This document shows positions 1-12,548 of a stretch of 64,000 bases of DNA, in pieces (within the stretch, counting starts at the first letter, position 1; every line of letters starts with the position of its first letter). The notes beneath the pieces are model-generated. The model did no database searches and had not been told where the DNA came from. It saw nothing but the letters and a program-made list of their open reading frames with translations. The stretch covers positions 1-64,000 of the forward strand of contig CAUDNR010001946.1 of assembly GCA_958430865.1 (NCBI GenBank), in the 5' to 3' direction. The stretch is from Entrophospora sp. SA101. Taxonomy: Eukaryota > Glomeromycota > Glomeromycetes > Entrophosporales > Entrophosporaceae. A program made the translations under genes and the position numbers.

Positions 1-236
1 TTTCTTTTTTTTCTTGATTCTTTACTAGAATTCTCTAATACTCTTTTGAAAACTCTTTCCTCTTGGTAAATTTCATAGGTAATCCTTTCTTTGTCTAAAT
101 ATGTTTGCAAAAATTTGGTATCTGCTAATTTAAAAATGTAAGGAGCAATTTTTTCACCTTGTTCCTTTTTCAAAATACTTCTGATGGTACTATAATTCTT
201 TGGTTCCATGGTAGACCTAATGTAAATTAATTTCAT
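1..236 (-). CDS. N-terminal part of an unknown protein, cut by the window edge
   Basis: On the minus strand an uninterrupted frame of about 78 codons runs from an ATG at 234-236 to the left edge of the window; a second in-frame ATG (207-209) may be the real start. The predicted protein is basic and charged, begins MEPKNYSTIR after the second Met and ends in a Lys/Arg-rich stretch. I do not recognise the family. It is transcribed divergently from EAF7 (start at 542), and the roughly 300 bp between them hold the repeats described separately. It could be a real first exon or a transposon-derived fragment; the rest of the gene lies outside the window. Confidence 0.35.
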   Translation of the reverse strand, partial: MKLIYIRSTMEPKNYSTIRSILKKEQGEKIAPYIFKLADTKFLQTYLDKERITYEIYQEERVFKRVLENSSKESRKKR

Positions 237-347
237 ATTGTTATTTTTATATAAGGGTAATTCTATATAGCACTTAAGAAAAAGAGAAAATGACAAATGT
301 GACATGAAACTGTTAAATTATAATCACATTACAAATGACTAATTTTT

Positions 348-498
348 GATCCCTGAAATCTTTGGTAATACCAATGTTCACTTTGTCTGGTTTTGTTGCA
401 GTATGCCCCATATTATGTACAGTATATTATTAATATTATTATGTTTATTATGTTACAAAGAAATTTCAGGGATCACTTTGTTGCAGCATGCCCCATAT
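348..498. repeat. Inverted and direct repeats upstream of EAF7
   Basis: An inverted pair with arms at 348-364 (gatccctgaaatctttg) and 456-474 (its reverse complement with a 2-nt insertion) encloses about 90 bp. Overlapping it, a direct repeat of about 22 nt containing tttgttgca and atgccccatat occurs at 393-414 and again at 477-498. The second direct copy ends about 45 bp before the EAF7 start codon. It could be a small decayed foldback element or part of the promoter; the sequence alone does not decide. Confidence 0.5.
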
Positions 499-541
499 AT
501 AGTATAAATATGGCTTAGAAAATTTGGAAAATTGAGAAAAT

Positions 542-1495
542 ATGCCACAACAAAAAACTGGGATTTCCACAAGTCCTTTATACTCTATTAATGATAATAA
601 TAGTAAGAATAAAAATAGTAATCCGTTATCATATGAAGCTACTACTTCCTCTTCAACTACCAACGATGCTATAACTCGTGTGGTGGAATGGAATGATAAA
701 ATGGAGATTGAGTTTTTTCGTGCTGTAATAAAAAATAGACCTGTTGGTATGACATAAATGATAGTTTATCGATTAATTAACAAAATATATATTATATGTT
801 ATATAAATAAATATATTGTATGCATATGCATAGGTATACATAGGCATATTCGAATGTTAGATATAGCGAAAGAATTCAATTCAAACAGTCCTGTAAAATG
901 TTCTATTTCAGAATTATGGGAAAGATTTGGTTTATATTTCAATATACAAAAACTCGAAGAATTAGTAGGCATTTTAAGAAATAACTTAATAAATTCAATT
1001 ATTTCAATTTATGCTAATTGGTTTTTTTGGAAAAATATATAAAGGAACATGAATTTGATGGTGATGATAATGATAATGATCAAGAAGAAAGCTCTCTTTT
1101 CGAATTTAATTTACCAATGGATGAATATCACAATCTTATCGCAGAAAATCGTAAAGCAGGAGGATCTTCACGTGGTGAATCACCTTCTCCATCATATATA
1201 AAAGGTCAAAGAGGACGTAAAGGACATTCCAGAACATCATCACTCACTGTCTCTTTAGAATCTTCACCTGAGCCTGAAGGTAGTTTATTAATTGATTATT
1301 TTGAGATTTTTTAAAAAAAAGTTAGTTAACATTTAATTATTTTTCACTCACTTAGAAACTAAAAAACCTAGAAGAACTCGGATTACAAGGAAATCTGACA
1401 TTAGCCTTGAAAATAATAAAACATTGAATAAGCGAGTTAGCAGATCAAGAAAAACTTCCGACGCTATTTCACCTACACATAATCTATTATTATAA
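542..1495 (+). CDS. EAF7: EAF7/MRGBP-like subunit of the NuA4 histone acetyltransferase
   Basis: Four exons (542-746, 834-964, 1045-1279, 1356-1495) join in frame to give about 236 residues. The N-terminal half carries the Eaf7/MRGBP core: an E-x-E-x-x-F-F-R-A-V helix, then RPVG joined across intron 1 to IHRHIRMLDIAKEF, then a SELWERFGLYFN helix. These are the landmarks seen in yeast Eaf7 and human MRGBP. An acidic linker and an FNLPMDEYH stretch follow, and the C-terminal third is basic and Ser-rich. In known systems this subunit sits in the NuA4/TIP60 complex and binds the MRG-domain protein Eaf3/MRG15. All three introns are GT-AG; the intron 2 donor (gtaggc) is the least typical. The start is the first ATG of the long frame and lies just after the repeats at 348-498. 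Confidence 0.85.
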
Positions 1496-1725
1496 TCACA
1501 ACAACAGTTTTAACTCATCACATACTAATTAAAAATAATAATAATTCTCTTTGTATTTATATAATAATTAATTTTAAAAATATAATAACTCCAAAAAAAT
1601 AAAAAAAATAATTCCAATTTTGGCTTTGTGCCATATATGTGCACAACTTGAATATAAAAATTTGACAAAATTATTAGTAAAAAATTCTTTAATCCACTTT
1701 TAAAACATTAAAATAATATATTAAG

Positions 1726-4700
1726 ATGGATAATCCTGGAATAATGGATCCTTCAGCATCGCTTTTAAGTATTCTTCATAATACTGCTAGCAATAACAAT
1801 AACAATGATAATAAGACAGAAATTACTACAATTACTACTACCATAAACACGACTATTCCGTCTGATTCTAATGCAACCTTGTCAATCAGTCAGAACTTAA
1901 GTCAAGAAGCCACCTCAGAACCACCAGAACCACCAGAGCCACTAGATATAACTTCTAATCCTGGCTCTACCACGAATTTTACTTTTACTCAAAATCAACA
2001 ACAATTTGGCCCAAGTAATTCTTCTACTAGTTATCTCTCTACTCTTGGTATTATTTCCTCTACTTCTTCTTCCTCTTCTTCTTCTTCACCCTCAACAACT
2101 ATATCAACAACACCGCCGCCGCCGCCGCCGCCACCTCCCCCTCTTCAATCGTCTCTTGCGGTTACTCCTACTACAGACTTCAATGTTTCTAATGATACAA
2201 CTACAGACACAACCTTTACAAATACTTCAACTATTGTACCACCATTAGAAGCTTCAAATATTGATGATACATCAATTATCACTACTACTACATCGTTACC
2301 ACCATCTTCCTCTTTCTCATCACAACAAACTCAATATACCGTATCATCAAATCCTTTAACTTCTTTGTTAAAGAGTTTTTATCCTTCATCGTCATCTGTA
2401 ACAACAATAACCACCACCAGTGGTGTTGAACCATCATCACAAATTGTTTCATCCTCATCTTCATCTTCATCTACCTCTGCTATTCTTGGTGGTGGATCTT
2501 CATCATTTATTGATCCAACTTTAAATGTGGACAAATCATCAACTGAAGGTCTAAAGAAAGTCCTTTTTGGTCAATTTTCTATACCACAAAATATTGAAGA
2601 AAGGTATTTCTATACACTTTTAATTATTACTCAATTGATTTATTAAGTAATTTATATTTTTTATGCTTACATAATGCTTATAAATATATTTTATAATATT
2701 TTTTTGCAAAAAAAAAGTCAACAGCCTACTATTTTCCAAACAACGTCCGAAACAGTTGATATTACTACTCAGGACATTAACTTAGATACTACCAAAGACA
2801 CTAGTTATCCAATTCCTTCTGAGGAATCATTTGCCGAAATGAATGAGCCATTATCTGATGATAATAATATTAATAATAAATATTCAAATTTGGAATCAAC
2901 AGAACAATCTTCAACATTATCGTCAACAATAATACCATCATCATCTACTACTTTAACAAATACTACCATCACTACAACAACCACCACTACTGCAGCAACA
3001 AACGACGCTAATAGTAACAATAATAACAAACCATTGTTTACTTATAAAAATCCATTTGATCTTTTTAAACAACAATCTCCACCCCCTTCGCCTACCTCTT
3101 CCACTTCTAATCCTGATCAACAGCAATTCAATTCATCTTGGTTTTCTTCTCATAAAAAAAATGAAACCCAATCATCTTCATCTTCATCACAAAAAGAGAG
3201 TGGTGGTATGTTACCAAAACCATTACACAGTGTTGAAACACATCTTTCAAGTTACTCTGCTTGGAATGTTCGTGCTGTCAGTAAATTAAAACAACAGTCA
3301 AAGTATGCTGTATATATTATTTTATTAGGATTATTATAAACAAAAGCAAATAGATTAATAATATATATCTTTTTATTTTTATTTTTTACAATAATAATAA
3401 AAAAATATCATTGTTAGTTTTCCTGATGGTGTACGATTACCAAGAGGAGTTCTTTTATATGATACTGGCAATCGTAATGAAAATGTTTTGTGTACAAAAG
3501 ATTTGGATCTCACTACAATAACACTTGTTTTAAATGAATTGGAATATCGCTCAGGAAAATTGATAGCCGTTAATAATTCTTTTATTTGTTATCATATTAA
3601 AGGTTAGCATTATTTGTTATATTATATATATACACACACACATATATATGTTCTTTCATTGCTAATTTATATTATCTTATTAGGAGGAAAAATTCGGGTT
3701 ATTGATACTTTATTCGGGAGTAAACTTTTATTAAAGAGTCAAGATAAATCTATAATTGATCTATGCATTCATCATGTTCCCTACGAACCAAAGGATGCGG
3801 ATAATGACAAATCTTTTAAATATTTGCTTCTAGTACTTGGAGAGAGTAGGATTACAATTTGGGAGCTTTCACTTTCATCAGGTGGATCAGATTCAGAAAT
3901 ATTGTATGTAAAAATTTTCTTCTCGATATTAATAATTAATTTAATAATTAGTTAGACACTTAAATTTTTGCTTTATATATTTTTTAGATCTAAACTCTTA
4001 CTTGAAATTGATGGTAAAGCTTTGATGGAAGATAACAATAATCAACCAAGATTTCATAGAGCAATTTGGCATACAGTAAATCCTAATATCTTTGCAGTGG
4101 TAGTTGATTTTAATGACGTTTGGATCATAAATATTGCAAAAATATTATCAATAAATAATAAACCTTCAAATGTCAAGGTCAATGAAACTGATATTGCTGA
4201 TTATGTTTTGAAAACAGGAAAATATGGAAAGTTAATTAGCGATTTGGCATTTTCACCCGATGGATCTACTTTAGCAACTGCAAATGATGACAGTGTTATT
4301 TTTTGGAAATCGAATTTCAATATGAATGATGTCACCAGCAATGATGATAATAGTGACGAATTTAGCAATGGCAATCTTGATCCTATCAAAAAAATAATTT
4401 TAGACGGGCAACAAGTTTCCTCAGTTTTGTTTGTTGATGATAGTGATGATAATAGTAATACGACTTTAGAACATAATAATAGTTCATCTTCAAATTTCCG
4501 ATATGTAGTTCTTGGTACTGAACTTAACACTAATCTTCACCTTTACGATGTTGAAACAGCTCAATACATTCAATCTATCAAATTTTTGCCACCTCCACCG
4601 GAACGACACGCCTTCTCCACTAAAAAATCATCTAATAGTCGTAATAAAGAAGAACAACCAATGTTCAATTGTATTGGTTACGAAAGAACCAATCGGACTT

Positions 4701-7700
4701 TATTAGTTGGAAATAGCGCTAGAGTCTCAATATTTGCCTTACGTTTGAATCTACCCAGTCGTAAAAAACTAGATTCGTCATCATTTGATGATTCGGTCCA
4801 ATTCAATTATATGATTGAATTTCCAGTTGGACAATTGATTGGAAATTTTGTTGTTATCCCAGATGCAACTAGTGGAAATGGCGTTTTAACATTTTGTACT
4901 CAAACAAAAGCTGTTCAACAATATCATATTCGTAATGAATTATTACTACCAAACAATTTCAAAGAATGCCCGGAATTTGTTAGTGCTGATAGATCCTTTG
5001 TTGATGATGATGACGACGACGATAAACAACAACAATTAAGTGAACAAGATTATGACGATGAAGATGATTTTGAAGAAGATCACCAAAAGAATAAAGTGAA
5101 TGATCATTTTTTGCCTGAACCTGTTGCTACATTAACAACGTCATATTCTTCTGAAAATATAAATCATCATCACCATAATAACCATCATCATCATCAATCT
5201 TTCACTGAAGATGAAGAAGAAACTATTACAAATGATGTTGATAAGAAAGATATTGGTGAGTAAATTTAATAATAATAATATTGGATAATAATAACAATAA
5301 CGATAATAATTAAACATTTGAATCATGCATAATTTTTTTCTTCATTGATGAACTAGAAGGTTCATCAACCAATAGAAATATAATTCTCGAATCATCTTCT
5401 ACATCTTCTACCACCGCCATATTAGATTCAAATAATAATGTGGAAAAAAATAAAGAAACCAACAAAACCAATTATGAACAAAAAACAACAAAAAATGTCA
5501 CGGAATTTGCTCTTAGTAATAATACCATTGCCAAATTAAAAGACAAAAAAAAGGCCACAAGTTCTTCTAACCAAAATGTGATAGAATTCCCTTCTGACCC
5601 TGAAAGAACAACTACAAGAAGAAAAGAACAACATGCTAAATCATCTAGCAAAAAAGGTGATAACATAACAACGACAAATAAATCTGGTGGTGGCGGTGGA
5701 AATGATAATAATAGTAGCAAATCAAAAAAGACAGAAGAAAATTCTAGAAATTCTGGCGGTAAAAGTTCTGCATCAGGAAAGCAAAATGCTAATAATAATA
5801 ATAATAATAATAATGATCATTTAAATTTTCAATCACAATCACAACAAACTACAGCTTCATCTTCATCATCATCTACAACAACCACATCATCATCAGCGAC
5901 TTCCCAAGTCCAGATGCAACCATTTTTAAAAGAAATAAAAAAAATGGAAGATACTGTTTCCAACAAGCTTGGAAAACTATTTTCTAAAGAATTGGAAAAA
6001 CAATGTAATGAATTATATACTTGTATTATTATTATTATTGTTGTTGTTGTTATTTTTTTTCATGCTTTTTACTCTTATTTGACTTGTTTTTTTTTTTTTT
6101 TTTTTTGAAATATTACTAGTTCAAAAGATTGAAGAAGATCGTATTGCTCATCAAGCAGCTGAAACGTCACGTCAAGAAACAATTTTAAAAGTCGTTTCAC
6201 AAACACTTAGTACAAACACTGCAAAATTATTGGAGACGACAGTTCGTAATGAAATTCAAATTAATGTTCTTCCGTCATTAAGTAAGATGGTCAACAGTGC
6301 AATAGATAAGCATGTTCATAGAGGAATAACTGAAGCAATGAATAAGGTATTCTTATTAAAAAAATCATATAAATTTTTTGTGGATATCTGATAATTTATC
6401 TATTATATTATATTATATATTCAGAGTATTCCAAATACCATAGAAAAATCTATCTCAGATCAAATACAAAGGATGCTAGCAAAGAATGCAGTCATTGAAC
6501 CCATAGCTAAAGGAGTATCCAAAACAATAAAACCAGTGATCGAAGAAAACTTTAGAGATTACTTTGAAAACATAATCGTTCCAACATTTGAAAAATCAAC
6601 AAATTCAATGTTTGATCAAATCACTTCTATGCTTGAATCTGGTCTTCGGGATATTAGTATTAGTACAACCACTCCACAATCGTCATCAACAACAGTTCTT
6701 CACGATCAAAATGCTACAAATAATATAACAAGATTACAAACTTCCGTTGATCATCTTACTTTGCAAGTACAACAATTGCAACAATTCTTGCAATCACAAC
6801 AACTAATTACTAATTTAACAACAAGACATGTTGAACATAATCATCATGAACTATCATCGAAACAACTGCCACAGTATGCACCATCATTGCCACCTCAATC
6901 ACAACAACAATTACCACCTTTACCACCGCCGCCACCTCCACCACCACCACCACCATTACCACAACAACAGCCACAAAAACAATCAAGTCAAAACTCTGAT
7001 GAATATCCTTTTTTTTTATCAAAAAAAAATTTTTTTAATAAAAATAATTAAATATATTTATTGAGATTGTTATACCCTAACCATTCATTAATTCATTCTT
7101 AATACTTATAAGCATCAATTGGCCCGTTCATTATCAGGGGAATTGAAACGGATTTTAATTCCTCAATCTTCTTCAAATATTTCACAAACATCCCCAATTA
7201 CTCAGACAGATCCTTATCAATATCCATCATCATTTGCTAGATCTTCTTCGTCTCAACGGCATCCTTCTCATCACAATCAGCATCAGATACCACCACCACT
7301 ACCGCCGCCGCCACCACCACCGCCACCACCACAGCAGCAGCAACAACAACAACAAGTACAACAAGTACTGCAACAACAACAACAACTACAACAACAAGTA
7401 TTACAACAACAACAACAACAACAACAAACACAACAACAAGAAGTACAGCAGCTTCATCACATTAACTCTCAATTATTTGCTGCTATTGAGCCTACCACTC
7501 CTGATGGACTTAGTGCTGTTTCTGCTGATCGTCTTTTAGAAATGGGAAATTATGATGATGCTTTTGCTACAATTTTAGCAACACATGACCTACAATCTAT
7601 TCTTCGTTTATGTAGCAAGGTTAATCCTAGTGTTATATTTGATTCTTCGAGTAATTTAGTTTCTCAGCCTGTTATTCTTTCCCTTGTTCACCACCTATCT

Positions 7701-8036
7701 ATGGATCTTCATAAATATCAAGAATTTAAGTTAAATTGGCTGGAAGAAACTATCATCAAACTTAATCCTAAGGTAACAAACAAACTAGAATACCACTAAT
7801 TCATAATGTATATGAATGAACGCGAGAAAGGGAAAAATCGAGTAAATGTTAATTTATATAATTTTTAAATTATTATCTAGGACCCACTTATCAAAGATCA
7901 CTCTGAAAGGATTTTACCAACAGTTAAACAACGTCTTGAAGAGCGTTACTTTCAAGTGGATACTCAGGATAGTAATGATCCAACTTTAAAATCTATTTCA
8001 TTTTTGGTTCGTGTACTGAATAATTTGACGGTATAA
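1726..8036 (+). CDS. EDC4: EDC4/Ge-1-like mRNA decapping scaffold
   Basis: Ten exons (1726-2603, 2718-3302, 3418-3602, 3684-3903, 3988-5255, 5357-6004, 6120-6346, 6425-6986, 7138-7772, 7881-8036) join in frame to about 1,787 residues. The first ~460 residues are low-complexity Ser/Thr/Asn/Pro with a poly-Pro run. A Ge-1-type WD40 region follows (exons 3-5), including FSPDGSTLATANDDSVIFWK. Next come acidic and His-rich spacers, a helical region in exons 6-8, poly-Pro and poly-Gln tracts, and a C-terminal helical domain (LLEMGNYDDAF, LSQPV-like VSQPVILSLVHHLSMDL, LERYF-type end) that matches the EDC4 C-terminus involved in oligomerisation and P-body localisation. EDC4 bridges DCP2 and XRN1 in 5'-3' mRNA decay. 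The intron 8 donor (gtcaaa at 6987) is weak; I chose it because it restores phase with the acceptor at 7137. The protein is longer than human EDC4 (about 1,400 residues), and the excess is simple-sequence tracts. Confidence 0.88.
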
Positions 8037-8751
8037 TATACACACATACAAGACAAAACCGACTACTTATTTTATTTGTACAAAAATATATATTACATTT
8101 CAACCAAGTATTTTTTAGTTTATTTTAAATAATAAATATCATTTTTTATCAATTTTTTTTGTCACGTGTCTACATTATTACATGAATTAAATTTTAAAAT
8201 CATCATCATCATTTGAAAGATTAGTATTTTCGTTACTTGTATTCATAAATAAACTGAAACTTTCCATCCAAACTTGACGTCAAAAAAAAAACATGGTTAA
8301 AATGTTACATCAATGGATCGGTACCATGGCTAACCCTGGTTGAAACAGAACGAGTAAGTATTACTTTTTTTTAAAAAAAAAGAGAATGATCACGGTTGAA
8401 GTGGGTGCGGCGTTGAAATTTATTATGAAAAGCTTGGGCTTTGCATCATTCAGTTCTTACAACGAATTAAATCCGAAACATTCAATTTATTAAAAGATGG
8501 ATTGAGTGAATCTAATAATTTGTTAGGAATCAAAATTTCTATATAAGCACGCAAAATTCTCGTCAATTTTCAATTTCTAATTTTTATACAAAAATTAACT
8601 TTACCCAAACCGTTCAAACTATAACTAAGATTAGATAAAAATATATGAATAAATAATACTTTTTGCAAAAATCACTAATAAATTAATTCACTTTAGAAAA
8701 AACTATTTCGTTTGTCATTAGTATTAATTACACGCTTCAAATTTTTCAACA
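8037..8751. other. Intergenic, no gene seen
   Basis: AT-rich spacer between EDC4 and the small secreted protein gene. It holds homopolymer runs and short broken reading frames only. The last ~150 bp before 8752 presumably contain the promoter and 5' leader of the secreted protein gene, but I see no clear core promoter motif. Confidence 0.5.
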
Positions 8752-9215
8752 ATGAAACAAACTCTTTTGATTGTGCTCTTTGCAGCTCTCTTCTCTAGTG
8801 CCTTTGTTGGCACAATGAGCATCAATGGTGGAAATGGATTCTTCAAAAGAATAATGTGCATGTATTTTAATCTATTCTAAAACAGTGTGAAAATGATTTT
8901 TTTGCAAATTCACAAAAAATCATCTTTAAACTTTTTATGTAAATTTATATCTTGATATTTATTAACTGTGTGCACATTTATAAATGTTCTAATGGTTGCT
9001 CTCCTGGATAAGTATGCGATGCTCAGACTTCGAAGGGCCTTCTTAACCAAGGATCACCATGCAACAACACCGGCGATGACCCGGAATGTATAACTTTTGT
9101 TTGTCGTACTGCTGCCTTCAAATACCAATCTTCTGATACTCGTCTTCTTGTAGATCCTTGCCAAACGGCTAATGCATGCAAGAGTGGGATATGTAGTGGT
9201 TTCGTGTGCGGATAG
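8752..9215 (+). CDS. Small cysteine-rich secreted protein (candidate effector)
   Basis: The first exon starts MKQTLLIVLFAALFSSAFVG, a classic signal peptide, followed by a Gly/Asn stretch. A second exon, running to the stop at 9213-9215, encodes about 60-65 residues with eight cysteines in patterns such as CNN, ECITFVC, DPCQTANAC and CSGFVCG. The mature protein would be about 80 residues. The intron junction is uncertain: the acceptor after ataag (about 9012) needs a phase-1 donor, and the best in phase is gtggaa near 8830; the more obvious gt after aataat is out of phase. I see no catalytic motif. Small secreted Cys-rich proteins are abundant in plant-associated fungi. The immediate downstream neighbour is a dead, also secretory-type, peptidase gene. 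A recently broken gene is the alternative reading. Confidence 0.6.
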
Positions 9216-9698
9216 ATAGATATATTATTAATTTTATTTTGCATTTTATAAACAATAATGATAAACAAATATAATACTACCCACCTAACTTGAACTTTTC
9301 TTTAATCTCCATATTCAATTATTCGTGCATTTACTTTCTCCCAGTAAAAAATATATAACATCCCATCATCTTAAACATTGGCACCTCTAGTTATTTATTA
9401 AAAAATATTTTAACTATCTAATGTTATTAATGATTAATTATTAAATAGGCGAGTTTTAAATAATAATAATACTTGCTACAATTATACCATATATTGTATA
9501 TAAATAAGTAATGAATAGCGGTAATGCTCTATTTAATGCCATACTGTTTATAATATTATAAAGGGAGACATTAATCGCTATCTAATACAAAAATTTTTCT
9601 TTATAAATACATGAATGCAGGAAAATTTTGTTTTTTGCAATTTTAATAATAAATATCAATAGCTTATTGATTATTAATGAATCATTTCTAAAAAAAAA

Positions 9699-10857
9699 TC
9701 ACAGACTCTTCGAGTAGAGTTGGATTTCTGGATTTGAATTATTTGCAGTTGCATACCCCATCGATTCAACAACAGATTGAAGTTTAGGACCAATTGCTCC
9801 TCCGGTATAGTTTCCATCAATCGCAATCGAATTTTTTGACGTTTTGCCTGGAACTTGTTCATGAGTCATTAGGGATTCAAATACAAGGTTTTAATCACGT
9901 GACTAAGTCTTGACGTTCCGACGTATGGTTGTAAACTAGTTTCCAAATAAAAAGATTGACAATTTACAGTATCGTTTTTTACAGTTGTTTGAAATCTAAA
10001 CCTTTTTGCAAGGAAGTCAAGTGATAAAGATGTTGTGACAGTTGTTAACATTATCAGCTGCAACGTTATATTGAGTGCATGCTTTAAACTTGGCAAAAAA
10101 AATCATTCTCCGAAACAAATTGTCTGCCTTTGAGTGCAAAAGTATTTAATTCGGCGTCGATTTGCTTAATGGCCTACCGGTTGATGATGATACTACAAAT
10201 CTATATAGAATATGCCCTCGAATTTGATAGTAGGTATCAATTCTGTTACTTTTGATGGTTGATATGATCCCCATGACGATAAAAATCCCAAGCCATGTAT
10301 AAATTAGTGCAATGCCACTTGTGTAAAATCCATTTGAGTTGGTGTGTGATTGGTGTTGCATCATCTTCAAACCAAAAATCAAAATCGGTGTTAAATTCTG
10401 CGTCTATGTCGGTAGGTAAATATTTTGAGGGAGCCGTAAATCCGAATTGTTTTACTAATGATTGTGGACCACATCATATCCGTCTTTCAATCCAATCAAT
10501 ATAGATGGTCCTGCATGTATGACCTAAGAAGAAAATTTAGAAAATTTTATTATTGTTTTTAAAAAATAAAGCAAATTTATTATTATTATCATTATTATCG
10601 TTATTATTACCTATTAAACCCAGAGTTAATGGTTTAAAGGAGATTTGCACTATAACTGGCTTTTCTAATATTATAGTATTAACAATAATTTGTCCTGTCA
10701 CATTCCAAATTTGTTTTAACTTTATCACAAAAACCTACTTTGGCACTTTGACAATCAAGATTAATTACAAACATATTATTACCAGCTTGATATTTAATGG
10801 TGGGTGCTGGCAAGGAAGAAACACTTGTAATATTAAAAAGAGCTTTTAATGATAACG

Positions 10858-10890
<33 letters not shown>

Positions 10891-10912
10891 GTGCTGGAGA
10901 ATGATAATTCAT
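9699..10912 (-). pseudogene. Decayed secreted zincin-type metallopeptidase-like gene
   Basis: On the minus strand pieces in different frames form one protein. There is an N-terminal Leu-rich signal-like stretch created partly by a TAA/TTA microsatellite (10859-10890). Then come INLDCQSAKVGFCDKVK and, in another frame, GQIIVNTIILEKPVIVQISF, then AGPSILIGLKDGYD and FNTDFDFWFEDD. Next is a stretch reading VALH-stop-FIHGLGFLSSWG, where family proteins would have the zincin HEFIHGLGF motif. The C-terminus is well kept: NYTGGAIGPKLQSVVESMGY. At least four stops and several frame changes interrupt it. The Glu codon of HExxH is TAA (minus strand, 10304-10306), one base from GAA. The family assignment (uncharacterised fungal secreted metallopeptidase-like proteins) rests on the motif and my memory of the family. 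Confidence 0.72.
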
Positions 10913-12548
10913 TTTTTTAAAAGAATTTGGTGGAGTTTTTGAATTTACTGCAATTTTTTCTACATGTATTTATATTCTTGTAAAATTTTTGTCTTTCAAG
11001 AAGATTTTATTTCATTCTTCCACAACATCGAAAGAACGTGCAAGTATTCACGATCAACTTTATTTGTGATTTCAATTAAATCGTAATAGTAATTTTTTTT
11101 TATTTTTAAGTAATGACAAATAATCACATTTATGAAACCATATTCACCGATTTCTGTAAAGTTACGCGATATAAAATCAATTGACCTCAACAAAATTTTA
11201 TTTTTATTTTTTTTTGATATTCATAGATTCCAATAACCGATTGTGGTTAACAAACAGATTGTCACACAGCATAAATCCTTGGATCTGGTATCTGGTACAA
11301 CGTGATCAATAATAATAATGTACATTCCATAACTTTGACTTTGCTAAAAAGTAGGAGAGTAAATAATATCAGCATTAGCAATAATAATGATAATGATAAT
11401 AATTATAAATATCATTTTATTTTAAATAAAAGATGCCTTGGGTCAATAGTACCGTGATGTCTATTCAGGGCGGGAGATCACAGTCTTAATAACAGGCGAA
11501 TGAAAAGGATTTTATAGAAGCCATCGAGCTTTATAAAAGAGTAAACTTTGTTTATTTACAATTATATGGCACCATTAAACGTGATTACAGATTCGTCGAA
11601 GATTTTTAGGTACAAGTTAATGATGTATTACTAAACTTTTGACTTTAGTAATTGACGTAACTAAAGTATTGACTAAAGGTAGTTCCTCACCAAGGCCATT
11701 TTGACCGCTTGACTAAAGTAAAAGCTCTTGACGTAATTAAAACATTTGAAGTAAGTAAAAACACTTGATACAAACAGCAATAATGGTAATGATAAAACAG
11801 AATTATCAAAAGTTCCAAATTATGTGTCCCGGGGACGAATAAAGAATTATTATGTCATTGTGTGTATATTGCAATGATGCAAGAAGAATAATTATCTGGG
11901 AAGTTTACAAATTTTATAATTGAATTAGACATTTTAATTAATTAAATTACTTATCTTTTCTGTATATTTTTCTTTCAAATTAAAAATTCCTCTTCTTTTT
12001 TACAAATTAAAACCATTCTTTTATTATTAAATTCCATAAAATGTAAAAAATCAAATTGTTTTTTACATACATACGAGTTATGTCGAATTGATTTTTTTCG
12101 AATTTTTCACTTTGAGGTTAACTACGCGTAATAGTGATACGCAATAATATTAATATTAATAATGTGTTTGAACTGTCTTTAGTGTGCGAGTTTGAAATAA
12201 CATAAGTTGTTCAATATTGGTATATACTTAGAAAGACCTCTACATAGCACAATAAGACAGGTTTTGGTGCATATTTTTGTAAGTCTTAATTTTGTTTTCT
12301 ATTTTTATCACTTTTAAGAATTTATTTTATCGTTGAATCACGATGAATCGATCACTAGAGTTTGGTTATGATAATCTTTAAAGCAATTTTCGTTTTTCAA
12401 TTTATCAATTAATATTAATAATTAATTAATCTGTTGGGAAAAAAAAATGTACGAAAAATTATTTGTTGCACATCATTCAATTCTCTGCAAATAAAAGGGA
12501 AATAATGTAACCGTTATTCTTGAATTTTATATTTTATATTTTTACATA
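10913..12548. other. Intergenic, no gene supported
   Basis: About 1.6 kb of AT-rich DNA with only short open frames. Around 11630-11770 the motif ttgacgtaa/ttgactaaag recurs several times in loose tandem, which may be a decayed short repeat. No RNA gene or protein homology was recognised. Confidence 0.4.

Noticed and set aside
2006..2470. Leu/His-rich and Met/Lys-rich frames inside EDC4 exon 1
   Set aside because: They are other-frame readings of trinucleotide repeats within a coding exon.
7234..7539. Asn/His/Tyr-rich and Val/Ala-rich frames on both strands
   Set aside because: Other-frame readings of the CAA/CCA tracts of EDC4.
9023..9268. 81-codon minus-strand frame
   Set aside because: Antisense to the Cys-rich exon, which has the better case (signal peptide upstream, Cys pattern, stop).
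11430..11520. GC-richer stretch that looked like a possible tRNA
   Set aside because: No cloverleaf, no T-loop GGTTCRA box in the right place.
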